In this document: one piece after another, positions 14,001 to 25,060 of the stretch | How positions within the stretch are numbered: the stretch's first letter is position 1 | Layout of the letters: the number at the start of each line of letters is the position of its first letter | Assembly (NCBI RefSeq): GCF_036884655.1 | Contig: NC_088355.1 | Coordinates: 40,656,001 to 40,720,000, forward strand | Length of the DNA: 64,000 bases | DNA from: Musa acuminata AAA Group | Lineage: Eukaryota; Streptophyta; Magnoliopsida; Zingiberales; Musaceae | Direction of reading: 5' to 3' | The notes under the pieces: model-generated | What the model saw: only the letters and a program-made list of their open reading frames with translations | What the model was told of the DNA's origin: nothing | Databases searched by the model: none | Position numbers and translations under genes: made by a program

Positions 14001-14724
14001 AGACTATCTTCGTCTTCCTCATCACGTTTGGCTTAGGCCACAATCCATTTGGAACTTCTCCCACTTGCTGAATGCTCTTCAGATGCTGAAATTGCTCTTC
14101 TTCCTACAGCCAAAAATCTCCAATTCCTGAAAATCTTTTGAAAAATTATGAAAACGTGTAAAGCAGGAAGAGCTTACAAAACAAGTCGATTACTTTCAAC
14201 CATTGTGCACGCAGATCTACCGAATATGTTCATTACCTAATTAAAACTAAGCTATGTAACACGAGTTTCTAAAAATTTCGCAGGTAAATGATGACCAAAT
14301 TAAAGAAAACTTCAGCTACTACGCCCGCCATTCGATCCATTATAACGACAGAAAATGCAAGCATATTTTGCACTTTTCGAGTTAATTCGACAAGAAAAAT
14401 ACGAGACAAGCCCCAAATTTTGGACTTTTTAACTGAGACACTTCAAATCCAGAGAGAGACACTTCTGAAGACCTTTGATGAGTCATCCGGAGACGCAGCA
14501 CGAACACCGGAGTCGGGGCGAGAAAGCGGGCTCGCCACAGCAACCACCGGGGAGCGGCAACAGCTGCCCATCCCCCTCCTCCTCTCCTTCTCCTGGTGGT
14601 GGAACCTTGCGGGGAGCAGCGAGGGCTTCAGCTCCTGCAGGTGGCTTCCCCGGGCCCCGGATCTGGAGCCCGGGTGAGAAAGGCATGAGCTTTGGATGGT
14701 TCGCGTCGCCACCACCTGCGCCAT
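8073..14724 (-). CDS. PKP2: Plastidial pyruvate kinase, beta subunit (PKP2/PKp-beta1)
   Basis: Twelve exons: 14724-14473, 14103-13816, 13450-13285, 12501-12367, 12254-12144, 12049-11961, 10544-10482, 9626-9451, 9044-8942, 8712-8564, 8421-8313, 8180-8073. Phases close to 582 aa (Arabidopsis PKP2 is about 579). The enzyme converts PEP and ADP to pyruvate and ATP in plastids, supplying fatty-acid synthesis. The start opens [11 protein letters not shown], as in other PKP2 proteins, and the first about 100 residues are transit-peptide-like (Ser/Arg/Pro-rich). Visible family signatures are [39 protein letters not shown] across exons 2-3, the VKIESADS active-site lysine at about residue 328, [26 protein letters not shown] and [10 protein letters not shown]. 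The C terminus is [10 protein letters not shown]. Intron 2 uses a GC donor. Intron 6 holds a GC-rich insertion. Confidence 0.96.
10875..10894. repeat. (TA)n microsatellite in PKP2 intron 6
   Basis: A run of alternating T and A about 20 bases long inside the longest PKP2 intron. Confidence 0.85.
11215..11425. repeat. Degenerate GC-rich tandem repeat in PKP2 intron 6
   Basis: About four imperfect copies of a 45-55 base unit (core CTCCACTCTACAGAGGGG then GCTCGAGGTGGATGGTC), starting near 11233, 11288, 11340 and 11384. They lie in a GC-rich block inside an otherwise AT-rich intron, which suggests an inserted element. Confidence 0.65.
13814..13815 (-). promoter_or_regulatory. Non-canonical GC 5' splice site (PKP2 intron 2)
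   Basis: The minus strand reads ACCAAG|GCAGGT. Exon 3 starts GGCCCTGAGG after a normal CAG acceptor. Only a cut before GC joins DTK to GPEVRSG in frame. Using the GT four bases downstream would give TGA within three codons. Confidence 0.88.
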
Positions 14725-14756
14725 GTCTTCCACCTCCTAGACTATCACCGCGCTAG

Positions 14757-14760
<4 letters not shown>

Positions 14761-14790
<30 letters not shown>
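14761..14790. repeat. (GA)15 microsatellite in PKP2 5' leader
   Basis: A perfect GA run ending about 37 bases upstream of the PKP2 ATG at 14724, read as (CT)n in the transcript sense. Pyrimidine-rich runs near the start site are common in plant leaders. Confidence 0.9.
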
Positions 14791-14792
<2 letters not shown>

Positions 14793-15234
14793 GAACTTCT
14801 ACGGCAAGTGCCGAGCTCTTCTTGGTTGGCGAGATCGCCGCCAAAGCCCAGGAGGGGTTTTAAAAGCAAGATGTGGAGAGAGCACACTTAGGTTGTATCG
14901 GAGCGTTGAGCTGCCCTTCTCCCTCTTTCACCTCATCAAACAAGATGCTGTGTCTTGGTCGCATCGATGCGAGGCTGGACGGACGGCGTTTATTAGATCG
15001 CGGCCTACCTGCCACTTCCCTTGTCACGCGCGATCGCATGCGTTCGCATTAACAAGACGTAGCGTTGTGATTGTTTTTACGGAAATGCCCCCCGGCGGAG
15101 TGTTCGATGCGCCGGAGGAGAAAAAGATGGCTCTACGTGGATATCGTGGCATCCGTAGGTGATTAAAAAGAGCACAAAACACTTCCACCTGTTAAATTCG
15201 TACGCGATTGCCAACTGCTTTGTTATCGTAGATG

Positions 15235-15242
15235 GGACCCAC
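15235..15242 (+). promoter_or_regulatory. TCP class I-type site GGACCCAC upstream of PKP2
   Basis: GGACCCAC fits the GGNCCCAC consensus for class I TCP factors. It overlaps an ACGTCA element just downstream, about 0.5 kb upstream of the PKP2 ATG. Motif match only. Confidence 0.35.
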
Positions 15243-15383
15243 GTCACAAGGCCGGGTAAATCTATCAACGGAAGAGCATGGTTAATAAATAAAAGTACTA
15301 ATACCACAGAAATACGACTTACTCGTTTGCGTTACTCCCCTGTGAGTGGACTGAAATATGGTTCCCACATGAGATGCCGCATC

Positions 15384-15391
15384 GTGGGACC
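15384..15391 (-). promoter_or_regulatory. Second TCP-type site upstream of PKP2
   Basis: The plus strand reads GTGGGACC, so the minus strand reads GGTCCCAC, again matching GGNCCCAC. It lies about 150 bases beyond the first site. Motif match only. Confidence 0.35.
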
Positions 15392-16957
15392 CAACAGGCA
15401 GAGCAAAATCCAGGTAGATGGAACGGGTACGGTGATCTCGGGTGGGATAAACATCGGAGGATTCCCAGCTAGCGGGGGGGCCTTCCGCACGAGCCGTTGG
15501 ACGCGCCGTTCGGTCGATCAAATGCCGCTACATGGACGGCTGGATCGTGTGCCGTGTGAGACGGATGAACGGCCTACGTACCGAGTGTCGTTTCATCAGG
15601 ATCATGGAATATTCCTTGATACTCTCCGGATTTAAATAGCTTGCAAAACTATATTGACTCGTTAACTTCCAAAACTATCTCTTCCGTTCCGTTTCGGAAT
15701 CCAAATAACTACTTCAGTATTCAAATCCACCACTACCACCTGTGACCTGTCAAATCCGATTAATAAATATTTTGATTCAAGGATAAATTCTCAAAAAAAA
15801 AAATTATTTTTCTTCTAGGTAGCACTCCTTTTAATTTTATTTTCATATAATATCTCTTATTTATTTAAAAAATAATATTATCTTCGGCTTATACCTTGTT
15901 GTTCATCGCCTATACTCTACTGTCTCTATCCTATCGTGAGGGCTCATCATTTTGTCATCATCCTTATCGCCTTATCTTCGCTCATCACTTTTGTCGCACA
16001 AAGTTTTTCTTCCCTCATACTTCTTCGCATAAGCTACTGTTATTAAAAACGAGTAAGGGACACGAGGAATAATCAAGTAAGTAAAAACGAGTAAAGACGC
16101 AATCCATTAACACGAAAGTCACAAAAGTGATCGATAAGGGTAAAAGCATAAGAGACGAAGAAGTGATAATAGTGACAACGATTGACTGAGTGAAAGTCAA
16201 GAGTAATGTTATTTTTAAAAAAATAGAAGACGTTTTATGAGAATAAAAAAAAATATATACTTTACAACGAAAAGTGAAAAGTTATTTTTAAAAAAATTAC
16301 CCATAACAGTTTATAAATGGCATTAGATCGGGGACTAATAATAAATTACTCAAACTTATCTTAGCCAATTCATAAACATAGCGAACGAAAATAGAACCAA
16401 AAAAATAGACCAGCTGTCTACCTCACTCATAAGACCATTAAAACACACCATTATAGTCCAAGTGGAGCCTACTTTGAAGCCGACCCGCGCGACATTGCCA
16501 TCGAAGACGAACCCCACTTGACTCGACCCGGTAAAAGCGAGATGTTTATATAGGGTGAGTCAACGTTGGTTTTACGGACACATTTCAAACATGGAAAACA
16601 TCAATGTCGACACGTCCTGCATCGACATTTTACTCAACATGACCAGTTTAACTCCTCGTGTTTTCATCACAATCCACGATTGAGATGGATTTGGCTGATT
16701 TGGTTAACAACGATCTGAGCAAGAGCTCATCTTTTTGATGAACCAAACACAGGCAACAGCCGAAGAAGTAACACGAATCCTCTCAAACACTGCTGAGGAA
16801 GCAGTCACGAAAAGATACCAATAGCAGATAGATACCATACGTCAAAGACAAACACGGAGCAATGGGTCGAGAGACATGGGGACTGATGATGCCCAGCTCC
16901 ATAACATTCCACCGAGAGAGCCCAATGGGACGAGACAAGCGGGTGTCAGCGAAAGCA

Positions 16958-19744
16958 TCAGGATACCACAAGTCTCTTGGGTTTCAAGGTCTTGTTCCTG
17001 GGAAAGAGTGCCGAAAGAATGCTCTTGTTGCGAGGAGGCTGGCAGATTTCACGCTGTCCAGAATCATTAGAGGACTCGAATCCTGCTACAGTTTTTGTGC
17101 CCTCCAATGGATCCTGCCAATGAACAACTCAAATGACAATGTAATCACATAAGATCAAGTAAAAGTTTCGCCAGAGGAATGGTACAAACATGTATGTGCA
17201 CATAGCATGTAGTGATGATTATATTATCTTTTAGATGCATAATGCACTTTCTAAAATAGATTTTTTTTTTTTGTTAATGAAGAAATACCTATAGATATGT
17301 ACAGCTTCTGCATGTTAGTCGTATTTTTTGAGTAAATGCAGTAGCAACAAGTTTCTTTGTGCATGCAGACTTGTATGGCTCCATGAAACTAGCGAATAGA
17401 TGTTACTCTTATTTACCTTAACAGCAAATGTACGAGAAGCAACATTGATAGTTGGACGTCTCTTGGCAGCCTGAAGGTAACTTGATAGAGGCAGTGGGAC
17501 GGTAGTCTCCTCTGCACCCGAGACTTACATGAATCAACAACTGAGCGCTAATATTCAAAGAAAGAACACTAAGGGCATTGGGATGCAAAATACCAAGAAC
17601 ACGGCAAGAATCAGCAGTCATTTCGAAAGCTTTAGAATCATCAACCCTGAAAGAAGAGAAAAACATAAACTTTTGAGTCACAGTGAAAGACCAAATCATT
17701 ATGAATAGTAGTTGAGGGAATGATGTAGAAGCTTGCCGGAATGCTGTACGAGGTGGATCTCTGTTTGGTGAAGAGTTGCTCCCGGAGGCTAGGTGCCAAG
17801 ATAAAGTTTTTGGAGCTGCAGATCATCGGAAAAAGAAGCATGGAATTCAGAATCGACATAGTTTAAGACCAAGCTGCATTGGAAATATGAACATAATGCA
17901 AAAAGAACACACCCCAAGTATGAGGAAGAGGTTTTGCTTCAACATGACTCGGATTGATATGGTTTTGTAGCTTCGAACTGCTCTCCACACTTGTGCCGAC
18001 AAATTCTAGATAGAATGGTATCAAACCAAAACAATTAACACGCCACCTCATTCCTTGTCCTGCAAATGAAGAGAGAATCACTTTCTAATTGTTCTTACTT
18101 GGTAGAGTGTAATGTTTGAGATGCCTTGGGGTTGCTGCAAACAGTTGGTGCTGCCTAAGACACTCCTCACCAGTGAAAGCTTGACAAGCGAGAATTTGCT
18201 GAAAATGAGAAAGAAACATGAGGTCAATTCTAAGAATTCCAAAATGGTGCTCTATTTCACAAAACATTAACCTGACAGAGACATGAAATCTTTTGCTCTA
18301 CGGTTGCCATGTCTGATGATTGCTGCTCAAAATGGTCTGTTAATTTGTAAGCAACAGTACCAAGATGATCAACAACATTGACAAGGGCTCGGACACCATA
18401 CTCTTTCAGATTATCCACCACCCTGAAAGGAAGATGTGGTTACATTTTCCAACTGAAGCAAATAGCCATTCTGGATTTGATTGCTTAAAAATTTTGAGTT
18501 TGGGATTTCACAAAACAAGATGATCCATACATATGAACTTGCGGCTTCACAAATCTCAACGAGTGAATGATTGTAGCTATCATTAGACTAGAAATAAAGC
18601 AGCTCAACCAACAACAATAATAAACTAGCTATCATTGCACTGAGAAGCACACTCAACCAACAACAACAAATAATAAAATCGTAAGTCTCAACTATTTGGG
18701 ACCATGGATCATATTTGGTTCTTTATTTTCACCCAAGCTTACGAAAAAGAGGACCTTATTGTCAACAAGATCTCGTAAATGTTTTGTTGTTGTCAACAAG
18801 ATCTCGTGAATGTCAACAAAATCGTACTATGAGGCTAAATAAAATCACGGTTTCTCAAATTAATGTGACCATCAGTGATCAAATTGTAGGATGCATTCCA
18901 GTCCATGATCTGATTATTCACATATATTCTGCAGCTTTTTCATAACCAAAAGAACCATATGCACAAGAAAATTTCAGCATGCCTTTCGGGGTCTGCACAC
19001 ACATGTTATTCGGATATTGAAAAATGGACTTTTCAAGAAGAAAGCAGAGGAAGGACCAGAACCAGCGATTCCTAAGAACACATAGGAGGATAGATCTTAC
19101 ATCTGTTTCTGCTCACTGCGAAGGTAAGATTTTTCGCAGTACTCGGCAGCAGAGTAAAGCTGAGGTCTCAGATTCTTGAGCTCCTAAACATCATTAGCAC
19201 ACATAACTATCAGTTCAAAATTTGGCGACAAGCATTACAGACGACAGATTGGTACAAATATTTCCATGAACAAAAGCGATGCTTCTGAAATAATACGGAA
19301 TCCAGAATAGAAAAGCTTATCGTTCGATTCAAAGAACACAAATCGTTTAAGAAGTGGAAGTAGAAGGAAACAGAGACCATTAACTCGGAGATCGATGCGG
19401 ATCAGACTCAGAAAAGTACCAGAAAAATCGGGTCCGCCAACAAACGTAAGTATCTGAAATCAAGAACCCGCAGTAAGTACGAATCAAAGGACCCAATCTC
19501 GATATTTGAAGCTACCAGAATAAGAAACCCTAAGTACGAATAAAAAACAAACAACAAGAAAGAAGCGATCGCACAGAAAGGCAGTCCATCAGATCCGGAG
19601 GCGCGGAAGCAACAAAGGAAAGGAAGGATCCGGATTAAGAGGAGGAGCCGGGCTCACCTGCAAGGCCTGGACGAAGCCCTTGCTCCTCTCGAGGGAGACC
19701 TCGTCGAAGGTCATGGCACCGAACTCCGGCCTCCCTTGCTGCAT
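16958..19744 (-). CDS. ABIL: ABI-like (ABIL) subunit of the SCAR/WAVE complex
   Basis: Eight exons: 19744-19658, 19183-19101, 18422-18272, 18198-18099, 18005-17913, 17815-17594, 17511-17417, 17113-16958, giving 328 aa. ABIL proteins are Abi-family subunits of the SCAR/WAVE complex that activates ARP2/3 actin nucleation. The N-terminal half is diagnostic: TFDEVSLERSKGFVQALQ, ELKNLRPQLYSAAEYCEKSY, LRSEQKQMVVDNLKEYGVRALVN (in parts), VDHLGTVAYKLTDHFEQQ, and PRHLKHYTLP. Further on, APKTLSWHLASGSNS matches the family's KTLSWHLAS segment, and the end RNKSILSALFPRNKTLKPK matches the basic C terminus. The start is the first ATG of an MQQGRPEFGAM opening; the second ATG ten codons on is also possible. 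Exon 6 contains a hydrophobic stretch that looks intron-derived, so its model is the least certain. Which ABIL paralogue this is cannot be told. Confidence 0.88.
18657..18711 (-). mobile_element. SINE 3'-end-like fragment in ABIL intron 2
   Basis: On the minus strand this reads GATCCATGGTCCCAAATAGT followed by TGAGACTTACGATTTTATTA and a TTG repeat. From memory, this layout resembles the 3' end of plant Au-type SINEs. No tRNA-like A/B boxes are visible, so it would be 5'-truncated. Confidence 0.45.
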
Positions 19745-20670
19745 TCTTCTTCCTATATCTTACACGCACTCTGCCACCGAATCACACGCCTCCACCACCG
19801 CCGCCGCGTTGCGAGGACAAAGAGAAAGAAGTGGAGGAGGAAGAGGAGTTAAGATTAGATTTAGTTTCCTTCGCTTTTCCGCGTCGTCTCTTTCTTCTTC
19901 CTCTTCTTCCACTAATAGCGATGAAGAAGAGAGAGGGTGTGAGGACGAAGCAATACCGGGAAACGGCGTGCTGTATTTTTGCTTTATTTCGAAAAATAAA
20001 ATGATGATGGCAATAATAGACGGTGCTGATGTCGTTAATAATAGGATGATGGATTGATGATGAGGCGGACCAAATGTCTCACTTCCGCGTCTCGATAAGT
20101 CGGGTTAGATTTATTATTGGTTGGAGTATTTGGCACTCCATTTACTTTGTTTGACTTGAGTGCTCTCCGTGGTGGCAAAGTACCAAATCAATCGCTGGGC
20201 GTGTGGTGGCGGCAAGACGACGGCAAGCACATTGATAGTGGTGCTAAGCCACCAGATTTGGCTCCTGACTCGACAGCATTGTGAGTGACGGAAGCCACGG
20301 AACCATATAGTTCTTCCTTCGCAATCGAAGAATCATATGCTCCTATGGAGAAAGTACAGTTTTCTTCTTCCTCTGAAGGAAACAGAGACCAGCCGTGTGT
20401 TCCTGCAGAGGAGGGTTAATCGATGGGTGAGCAGAAGAGAGAGCTCTGGCCAGCTTGTCGACGCAGGGGTAGAACAAGCCGCTGTGCTGTCGCAGTCCCC
20501 CCACGGAGCTAACCCTTCTCGTTGGCTTCAGAATCTTGGCTTGAAAGAGAATCCAACTGCGTGCAGCCCCCACCGCGTTCCTTTGACTGGGAAATTTACA
20601 GCGGTTGGTTGATTCCTCGCCGCAAGCGAAGACGCAGTCTTTGCGTGCAGGACTTTTGCCACAGCGACGG
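19745..20670. other. ABIL upstream region / TMM 3' flank
   Basis: The 5' leader and promoter of ABIL, then the 3' flank of TMM. A GAAGAAG-rich stretch lies near 19.9 kb. No additional gene is supported. Confidence 0.6.
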
Positions 20671-22146
20671 CTACAAGAACACAAGAAGAGAGACGAGCAG
20701 CGGTGCGATCAGATCGACAAGCTCTTCTTGGGAGAGGTGGAGTTTACGGGCCGCGCCGGAAGAGCTTAAACTGGAGGGCCGGCCATGACCGCCGTCCCTC
20801 GACGTGGACGACAAGTAATGCTTCGTCGTATGACTCCTCGCACTCGCAGCATCTTTGCTCTCCGTCTCGCAGTAACTGATGCCCGACATCGACTCGATCC
20901 CCTCGTATCTTCCATATCTCATGTCGTAACACAGTCCCGAGTTGTTGTAGAGCCTCAGCTTCTTCCCCATCTTCCACAGCATCTCCCTGCCGATGGGGAT
21001 GGGCCCCATGAGCTGGTTGTCGTTCACCCTCAACTCGGTCAGCTTCTGTAGCTTCTGAAAGCTTTTAGGTATGGAACCGTTCAGCTTGTTCCCGTCGAGA
21101 TGAAGTACCCGAAGGCTTCCCAGTTCTCCGATGGACTCGGGTATGGATCCTTGTAGCCCCATGTTGGATAGAATGAGTGTGTTCAACGCTGCGAGCCCTG
21201 CAAATGCGTCCTTGGGAATCATCGCTGAGCTCATCGGATTGCCTGTGAGGATCAACGCTGTTAGCGACCTCAACCCACCGAGAGAGCGTGGGAGAGGGCC
21301 GGCGAGGCGATTGTGACTCAGATCGAGTAAAACCAGGTTCTGTAGGTCGCAGAGAGAGTCTGGAATCGAACCAGAGAAGCGATTTCGACTCAGGTCCATC
21401 TTGACGAGGGAATCCCACCGCCCGAAAGAAGTTGGAATCCGGCCATGGAGGAGGTTACGGCTGAGATCCATGACGGTCAAGGAGGGAAGGTTGAGCTCAG
21501 GAACTGGGCCGTAGAGCTGGTTGTGACTCAAATCCAGTAACTGGAGATTCCTCAGGAGTTGAAGCGACGGGGGAACAGAAGAGCTGAGATGGTTCCCGTG
21601 GAGATCGAGCACCCGAAGGGAAGTGAGGTTGCCGAGCTCGGCCGGGATGGGGCCCGTGTGGGCGTTCTCGCGGAGGACGAGGGAGCGGAGGGTGGGGCCG
21701 AGGCGGCCGAGGAAGGCGGGGACGGGCTGAGGGCTGCCGGTGAAGCAGCGGTAGAAGAAGAGGGAGCGGAGGTGCGGGAGGGCGAGGAGGGCGGGGGAGA
21801 GGGAGGACCGGGCGGGGTCGCAGGTGGGGAAGGCGGTGTCGTCGGAGAGGGCGCCGAAGGAGAGGGAGACGACGTGGTAGACGTCGTTGGTGTCGGGCAT
21901 GCACTCGATGCCGTGCCAGCGGCCGCGGCACACGTCGGGGATGGACGTGGCCCAGCCGTTGCCCGTCGCCTCCATGATCTCGTACACCGCCCGCTGCTCG
22001 GCCGGGTCGGTCCTGGCGCTGTCGGAGAATCCCGTCTGCGGCGCGTCGACGAGGGCCGACGAGTCCGGCATCACGACGGTGAATTCGGACGAGGAGGGCG
22101 GGAGAGGCGCCATCAGAAGAAGAAGAAGAAGCACGATGGGAGCCAT
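20671..22146 (-). CDS. TMM: TOO MANY MOUTHS leucine-rich-repeat receptor-like protein
   Basis: A single exon of 491 aa (Arabidopsis TMM has 496, also intronless). TMM is a plasma-membrane LRR receptor-like protein without a kinase. With ERECTA-family kinases it reads EPF peptides to space stomata. The start is the ATG opening MAPIVLLLLLLM, a clear signal peptide; the frame extends upstream but that part has no signal-like opening. Diagnostic TMM features in the N-terminal half are the SALVDAPQTGF-like segment, RTDPAEQ.AVYEIMEATGN, SIPDVCRGRWHGIECMPD, VYHVVSLSFGALSDDTAFPT and LFFYRC. About ten LRRs follow (repeats of the type LRVLDLHGNHLSSSVP), then KKLRLYNNSGLC. The C terminus is a hydrophobic segment of about 13 residues, fitting a membrane or lipid anchor. 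No kinase domain follows. Confidence 0.96.
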   Translation of the reverse strand: MAPIVLLLLLLMAPLPPSSSEFTVVMPDSSALVDAPQTGFSDSARTDPAEQRAVYEIMEATGNGWATSIPDVCRGRWHGIECMPDTNDVYHVVSLSFGALSDDTAFPTCDPARSSLSPALLALPHLRSLFFYRCFTGSPQPVPAFLGRLGPTLRSLVLRENAHTGPIPAELGNLTSLRVLDLHGNHLSSSVPPSLQLLRNLQLLDLSHNQLYGPVPELNLPSLTVMDLSRNLLHGRIPTSFGRWDSLVKMDLSRNRFSGSIPDSLCDLQNLVLLDLSHNRLAGPLPRSLGGLRSLTALILTGNPMSSAMIPKDAFAGLAALNTLILSNMGLQGSIPESIGELGSLRVLHLDGNKLNGSIPKSFQKLQKLTELRVNDNQLMGPIPIGREMLWKMGKKLRLYNNSGLCYDMRYGRYEGIESMSGISYCETESKDAASARSHTTKHYLSSTSRDGGHGRPSSLSSSGAARKLHLSQEELVDLIAPLLVSLLVFL

Positions 22147-22190
22147 GGTTGAACGGTGTATGGAAGGGAAGGGACATGCGAACGTCGTGG

Positions 22191-22197
22191 ATATATA
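22191..22197 (-). promoter_or_regulatory. Candidate TATA box of TMM
   Basis: The minus strand reads TATATAT about 45-50 bases upstream of the TMM ATG. If functional it implies a very short 5' leader. Confidence 0.4.
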
Positions 22198-22659
22198 CGA
22201 TTTGGGCTGGCAGGGGAGTTGGGCCACGTAAGCCTGGGAATTTAGTGCGGTCACGAGGAGGGGAAGGGTGACGAGTTAATGAAGTGCGGATTCGGGAGCA
22301 TTGAATAGGTTTCACGGGAATGTCGACAAAGCATTACTACGACTCGTCAGCAGCAATTGATGATATATGATGTGGCGTTGTGGGGCCTACTCATCACTGT
22401 TCCTCTCTGGACAATTCATCGCATTGTGAACAGTGCAACTTGCAGCTGTAAGTGAGCGCCCACTACAAGTGTTGATGCAGCAGAGCATCTGAAAGTTGTG
22501 GTGACTGCAAAGAAGAAGAAATTGCCAAAACACACAGCCTTTAGACCTGAAACATTGGTGTCGATGCTTTTGCTGCTTGAACAGCGCGATCACAGTCACC
22601 TCTCTGCTTTATGTTGCTTGGTGAGTGCTATCAATTATCAGGGAGGGTCTTGCATCTGT

Positions 22660-23311
22660 TGTTGACGTGGTTTCTGTTCGGGTCCGAATGACTTGGTGAG
22701 ACCTGAAACTTTATGCCGTGATCTCGGGACCAACACGGTTTGGTTCGGGTCCGAATGAACGGGGACCTCGTACGGCGTTTCTTGAGACCGCTGAGGTGGT
22801 CGATTACGGTGGTCCGGTCGGGACGTTGCGTCGGGAGGGAAGCTTTTCCGCAGCGCCGGGAAGAAGTAACCCCGCCCTTGTACCTGCACACAGGTCGGGT
22901 CGGAAGCTCAGCCCAACCCCTCCGACGATCAAGTTAGTGATGGGAAGTGGTATGTTCTTCTGTCTGTTTTTTTTCTCCCCCCTCATCGTTTAGAACTCGA
23001 GGGTATTTATAGGGAAATTTAGTGTTACCTGATGTGCTTGCCCGCAGGAGCAGGATCGTACCTCTGATGGCGTCTGATATTGTCGTTGGCGTTACGTGAA
23101 GAACCGAACTGCCGCAGGGCATGGGCGTGCCTCGGTCGTCGTTCTCCTCTGCCTCGGCCAAGCATGTTGGGTCAGACAACATTGAAGTCGTTGTCTGAGA
23201 GCGGGTGACGTCAGCGCACATCGCGTCGGCATTATTGCCCTCTTTGGGCAGAGTGTCGTCCAAGCGTGGCTGACGTCGTGACGCGTCATATCGTCATTAT
23301 TACCCTCATCA
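22660..23311 (-). mobile_element. LTR-like block upstream of TMM
   Basis: A GC-rich block bounded on the minus strand by TGATGAGGGTAATAATGACG and ...CCACGTCAACA (TG...CA ends), with TATAAATA on the minus strand at 23004-23011. No internal retroelement genes or primer-binding site adjoin it, so it would be a solo LTR. I could not find a target-site duplication, so the exact ends are uncertain. Confidence 0.5.
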
Positions 23312-24486
23312 GTTTCAGCTTTCCCGTTTTCTTTATAATCACCATCATTACAATGATGAAGAATCACCTACGGATATGGATTTCATACAGTCACTGTCAA
23401 AAGCATCGGATGATGCTAGCAAGAATTAATATATGATATATATATAGCAGAGAGAAATCTAGTAATATCTGTGATTGTCGCATAACATGTATATAAAAAA
23501 CTACAAGATCTATGTGACACTTGAAATTGTTGTCAATGATACATTATGTTGACTGTACGAAAAAAACAAAATATATCGGCATCTCAATATACAAGAGAAA
23601 AATTGCATTAACTGCCAAAACAATTTGTAATGTAATCGATGTAGGATCACGGTGATCATCGTCCCATCTTGCTTCGGTACTCTTACGTCAGAGATAAACT
23701 AGATAATTATAGTATCTTTAAAAAATTCATATGAAACATGTCATCGAAATGAGTTGTTGATATCCTTATTAGTTGAACGTGGTCCAGACCCGTATACGTA
23801 GGGTTATCTAAGGTGTCTTTGAGGTGAAAATGTCAAGCTCTAAAGATACAACTTACGTAAACACTAAGGTCGATAGAGGCTTTCCGATCTGGTTCCTTCG
23901 TCACTTAGGTTAATAACCGAAGGTATATGAGTATGAACGTGAATGATAAAAATGTGATTATCTTTTCATTGTGTTAAAGATAAATTTTTATATTTGGTTA
24001 TAAAAATGATAAAATATTTTATGAAATATTCTACGAGAAGATATCCTCTAACAACCTGCCCTTGGCCTTTTATCCATGCGGGCAATAAGAGAATGACAAC
24101 CTATAAACATTTGTCTTGAACCGTTGGTAATGTGGGCAGATGACCATATAGTAGTCTGCGTCTTCTCCTTCTACTCTGGACACCACATGATGAACTTGTA
24201 TTGAATGACGATTTACCGACGATGTACTCCTTATTATTTGCGCCCCCACCCCCCAAGGCATGCTCTAGGGCTCTCGTAAGAGGGATCTAAAGTATAGCGT
24301 CTAGTTCATTTGACATGTCAAGCTTATGGCTTTTCAATCCATTGCCAACATGGTGGCATGTCTAATTCATTCGACACTTCTACTTCATTATGCATGAGCA
24401 CTATTAGTGGTGAACTATCATTAACTTGTCTCTCATATCATCGAGGGATGTACCTTGGTCAGACGAGGTTGAGTATCATACTAAGG

Positions 24487-24900
24487 TGAGGGTCAGGTTT
24501 CCCAACCTCTCTGCTTCACATGCTATAGGCACATTTTGTCTTGTGTCTCCTGCCATAGCAGGTTTCTTCTGATGCAGATTAGGTTTTCTTGATTCATGTG
24601 CCTTAGGCATATTTTGTTTTGTGCTTCCCGCCATGGTGGATTTCGAGTGATATGGGTCAAGTTTTCCTACCTTACACGCCTCAAACACATTTTGTCTTAT
24701 GCCTCATGCTATGGCAAATTTCTTCTAACGTGAGTCGGTTTTCCCAACTCATATGTCTTATGCATATTTTATCTTGTGTCTCCCACCATGATAGATTTCT
24801 TCTGATGTAGGTTGAGTTTTCTTAACTCATTTGTCTCGAGCATATTTTATCTTGTGTATCCTACTATTGTGGGATTCTTTTAACGTAGGTTGGGTTTTTC
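24487..24900. repeat. Minisatellite, about 5 copies of a 78-bp unit
   Basis: The motif GCATATTTTATCTTGTGTCT recurs at 24529, 24607, 24685, 24762 and 24840, a spacing of 77-78 bases. Copies diverge by scattered substitutions. Confidence 0.85.
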
Positions 24901-25060
24901 ACATATCAATCATTTTTGCATTCTTTGAGGTAATCTTCATATATTGATTGGTTACTTTTGCATTCTCCGATGTGATCTTCGCACATCGATCATTTTTGCA
25001 CTATTCGAGGTGGTCTTCCCATATCAGTCACTTTTACACTCTTATGAGATGCCCCTTCAT
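24901..25060. repeat. Second minisatellite, about 4 copies of a ~40-bp unit
   Basis: The units read roughly CATATCAATCATTTTTGCAT then TCTTTGAGGTAATCTT. They are repeated with a period near 40 bases directly after the 78-bp array, with substantial divergence. Confidence 0.7.

Larger units (their letters stand above)
14725..16957. other. PKP2 upstream region and ABIL 3' flank
   Basis: The first several hundred bases are the PKP2 5' UTR and promoter, with (GA)15 at 14761-14790 and TCP-type motifs near 15.2-15.4 kb. From about 15.65 to 16.9 kb the sequence is AT-rich and I recognise nothing. A 158-codon plus-strand frame at 15159-15635 shows no family features. Confidence 0.6.

Noticed and set aside
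15159..15635. 158-codon plus-strand open frame upstream of PKP2
   Set aside because: No recognisable domain, and it overlaps promoter motifs; length is plausible by chance in this GC-richer stretch. Transcript evidence would change this.
21497..22315. Long Pro/Arg-rich minus frame and Glu/Gly-rich plus frame over TMM
   Set aside because: Composition-driven shadows of the TMM coding sequence with no family features.
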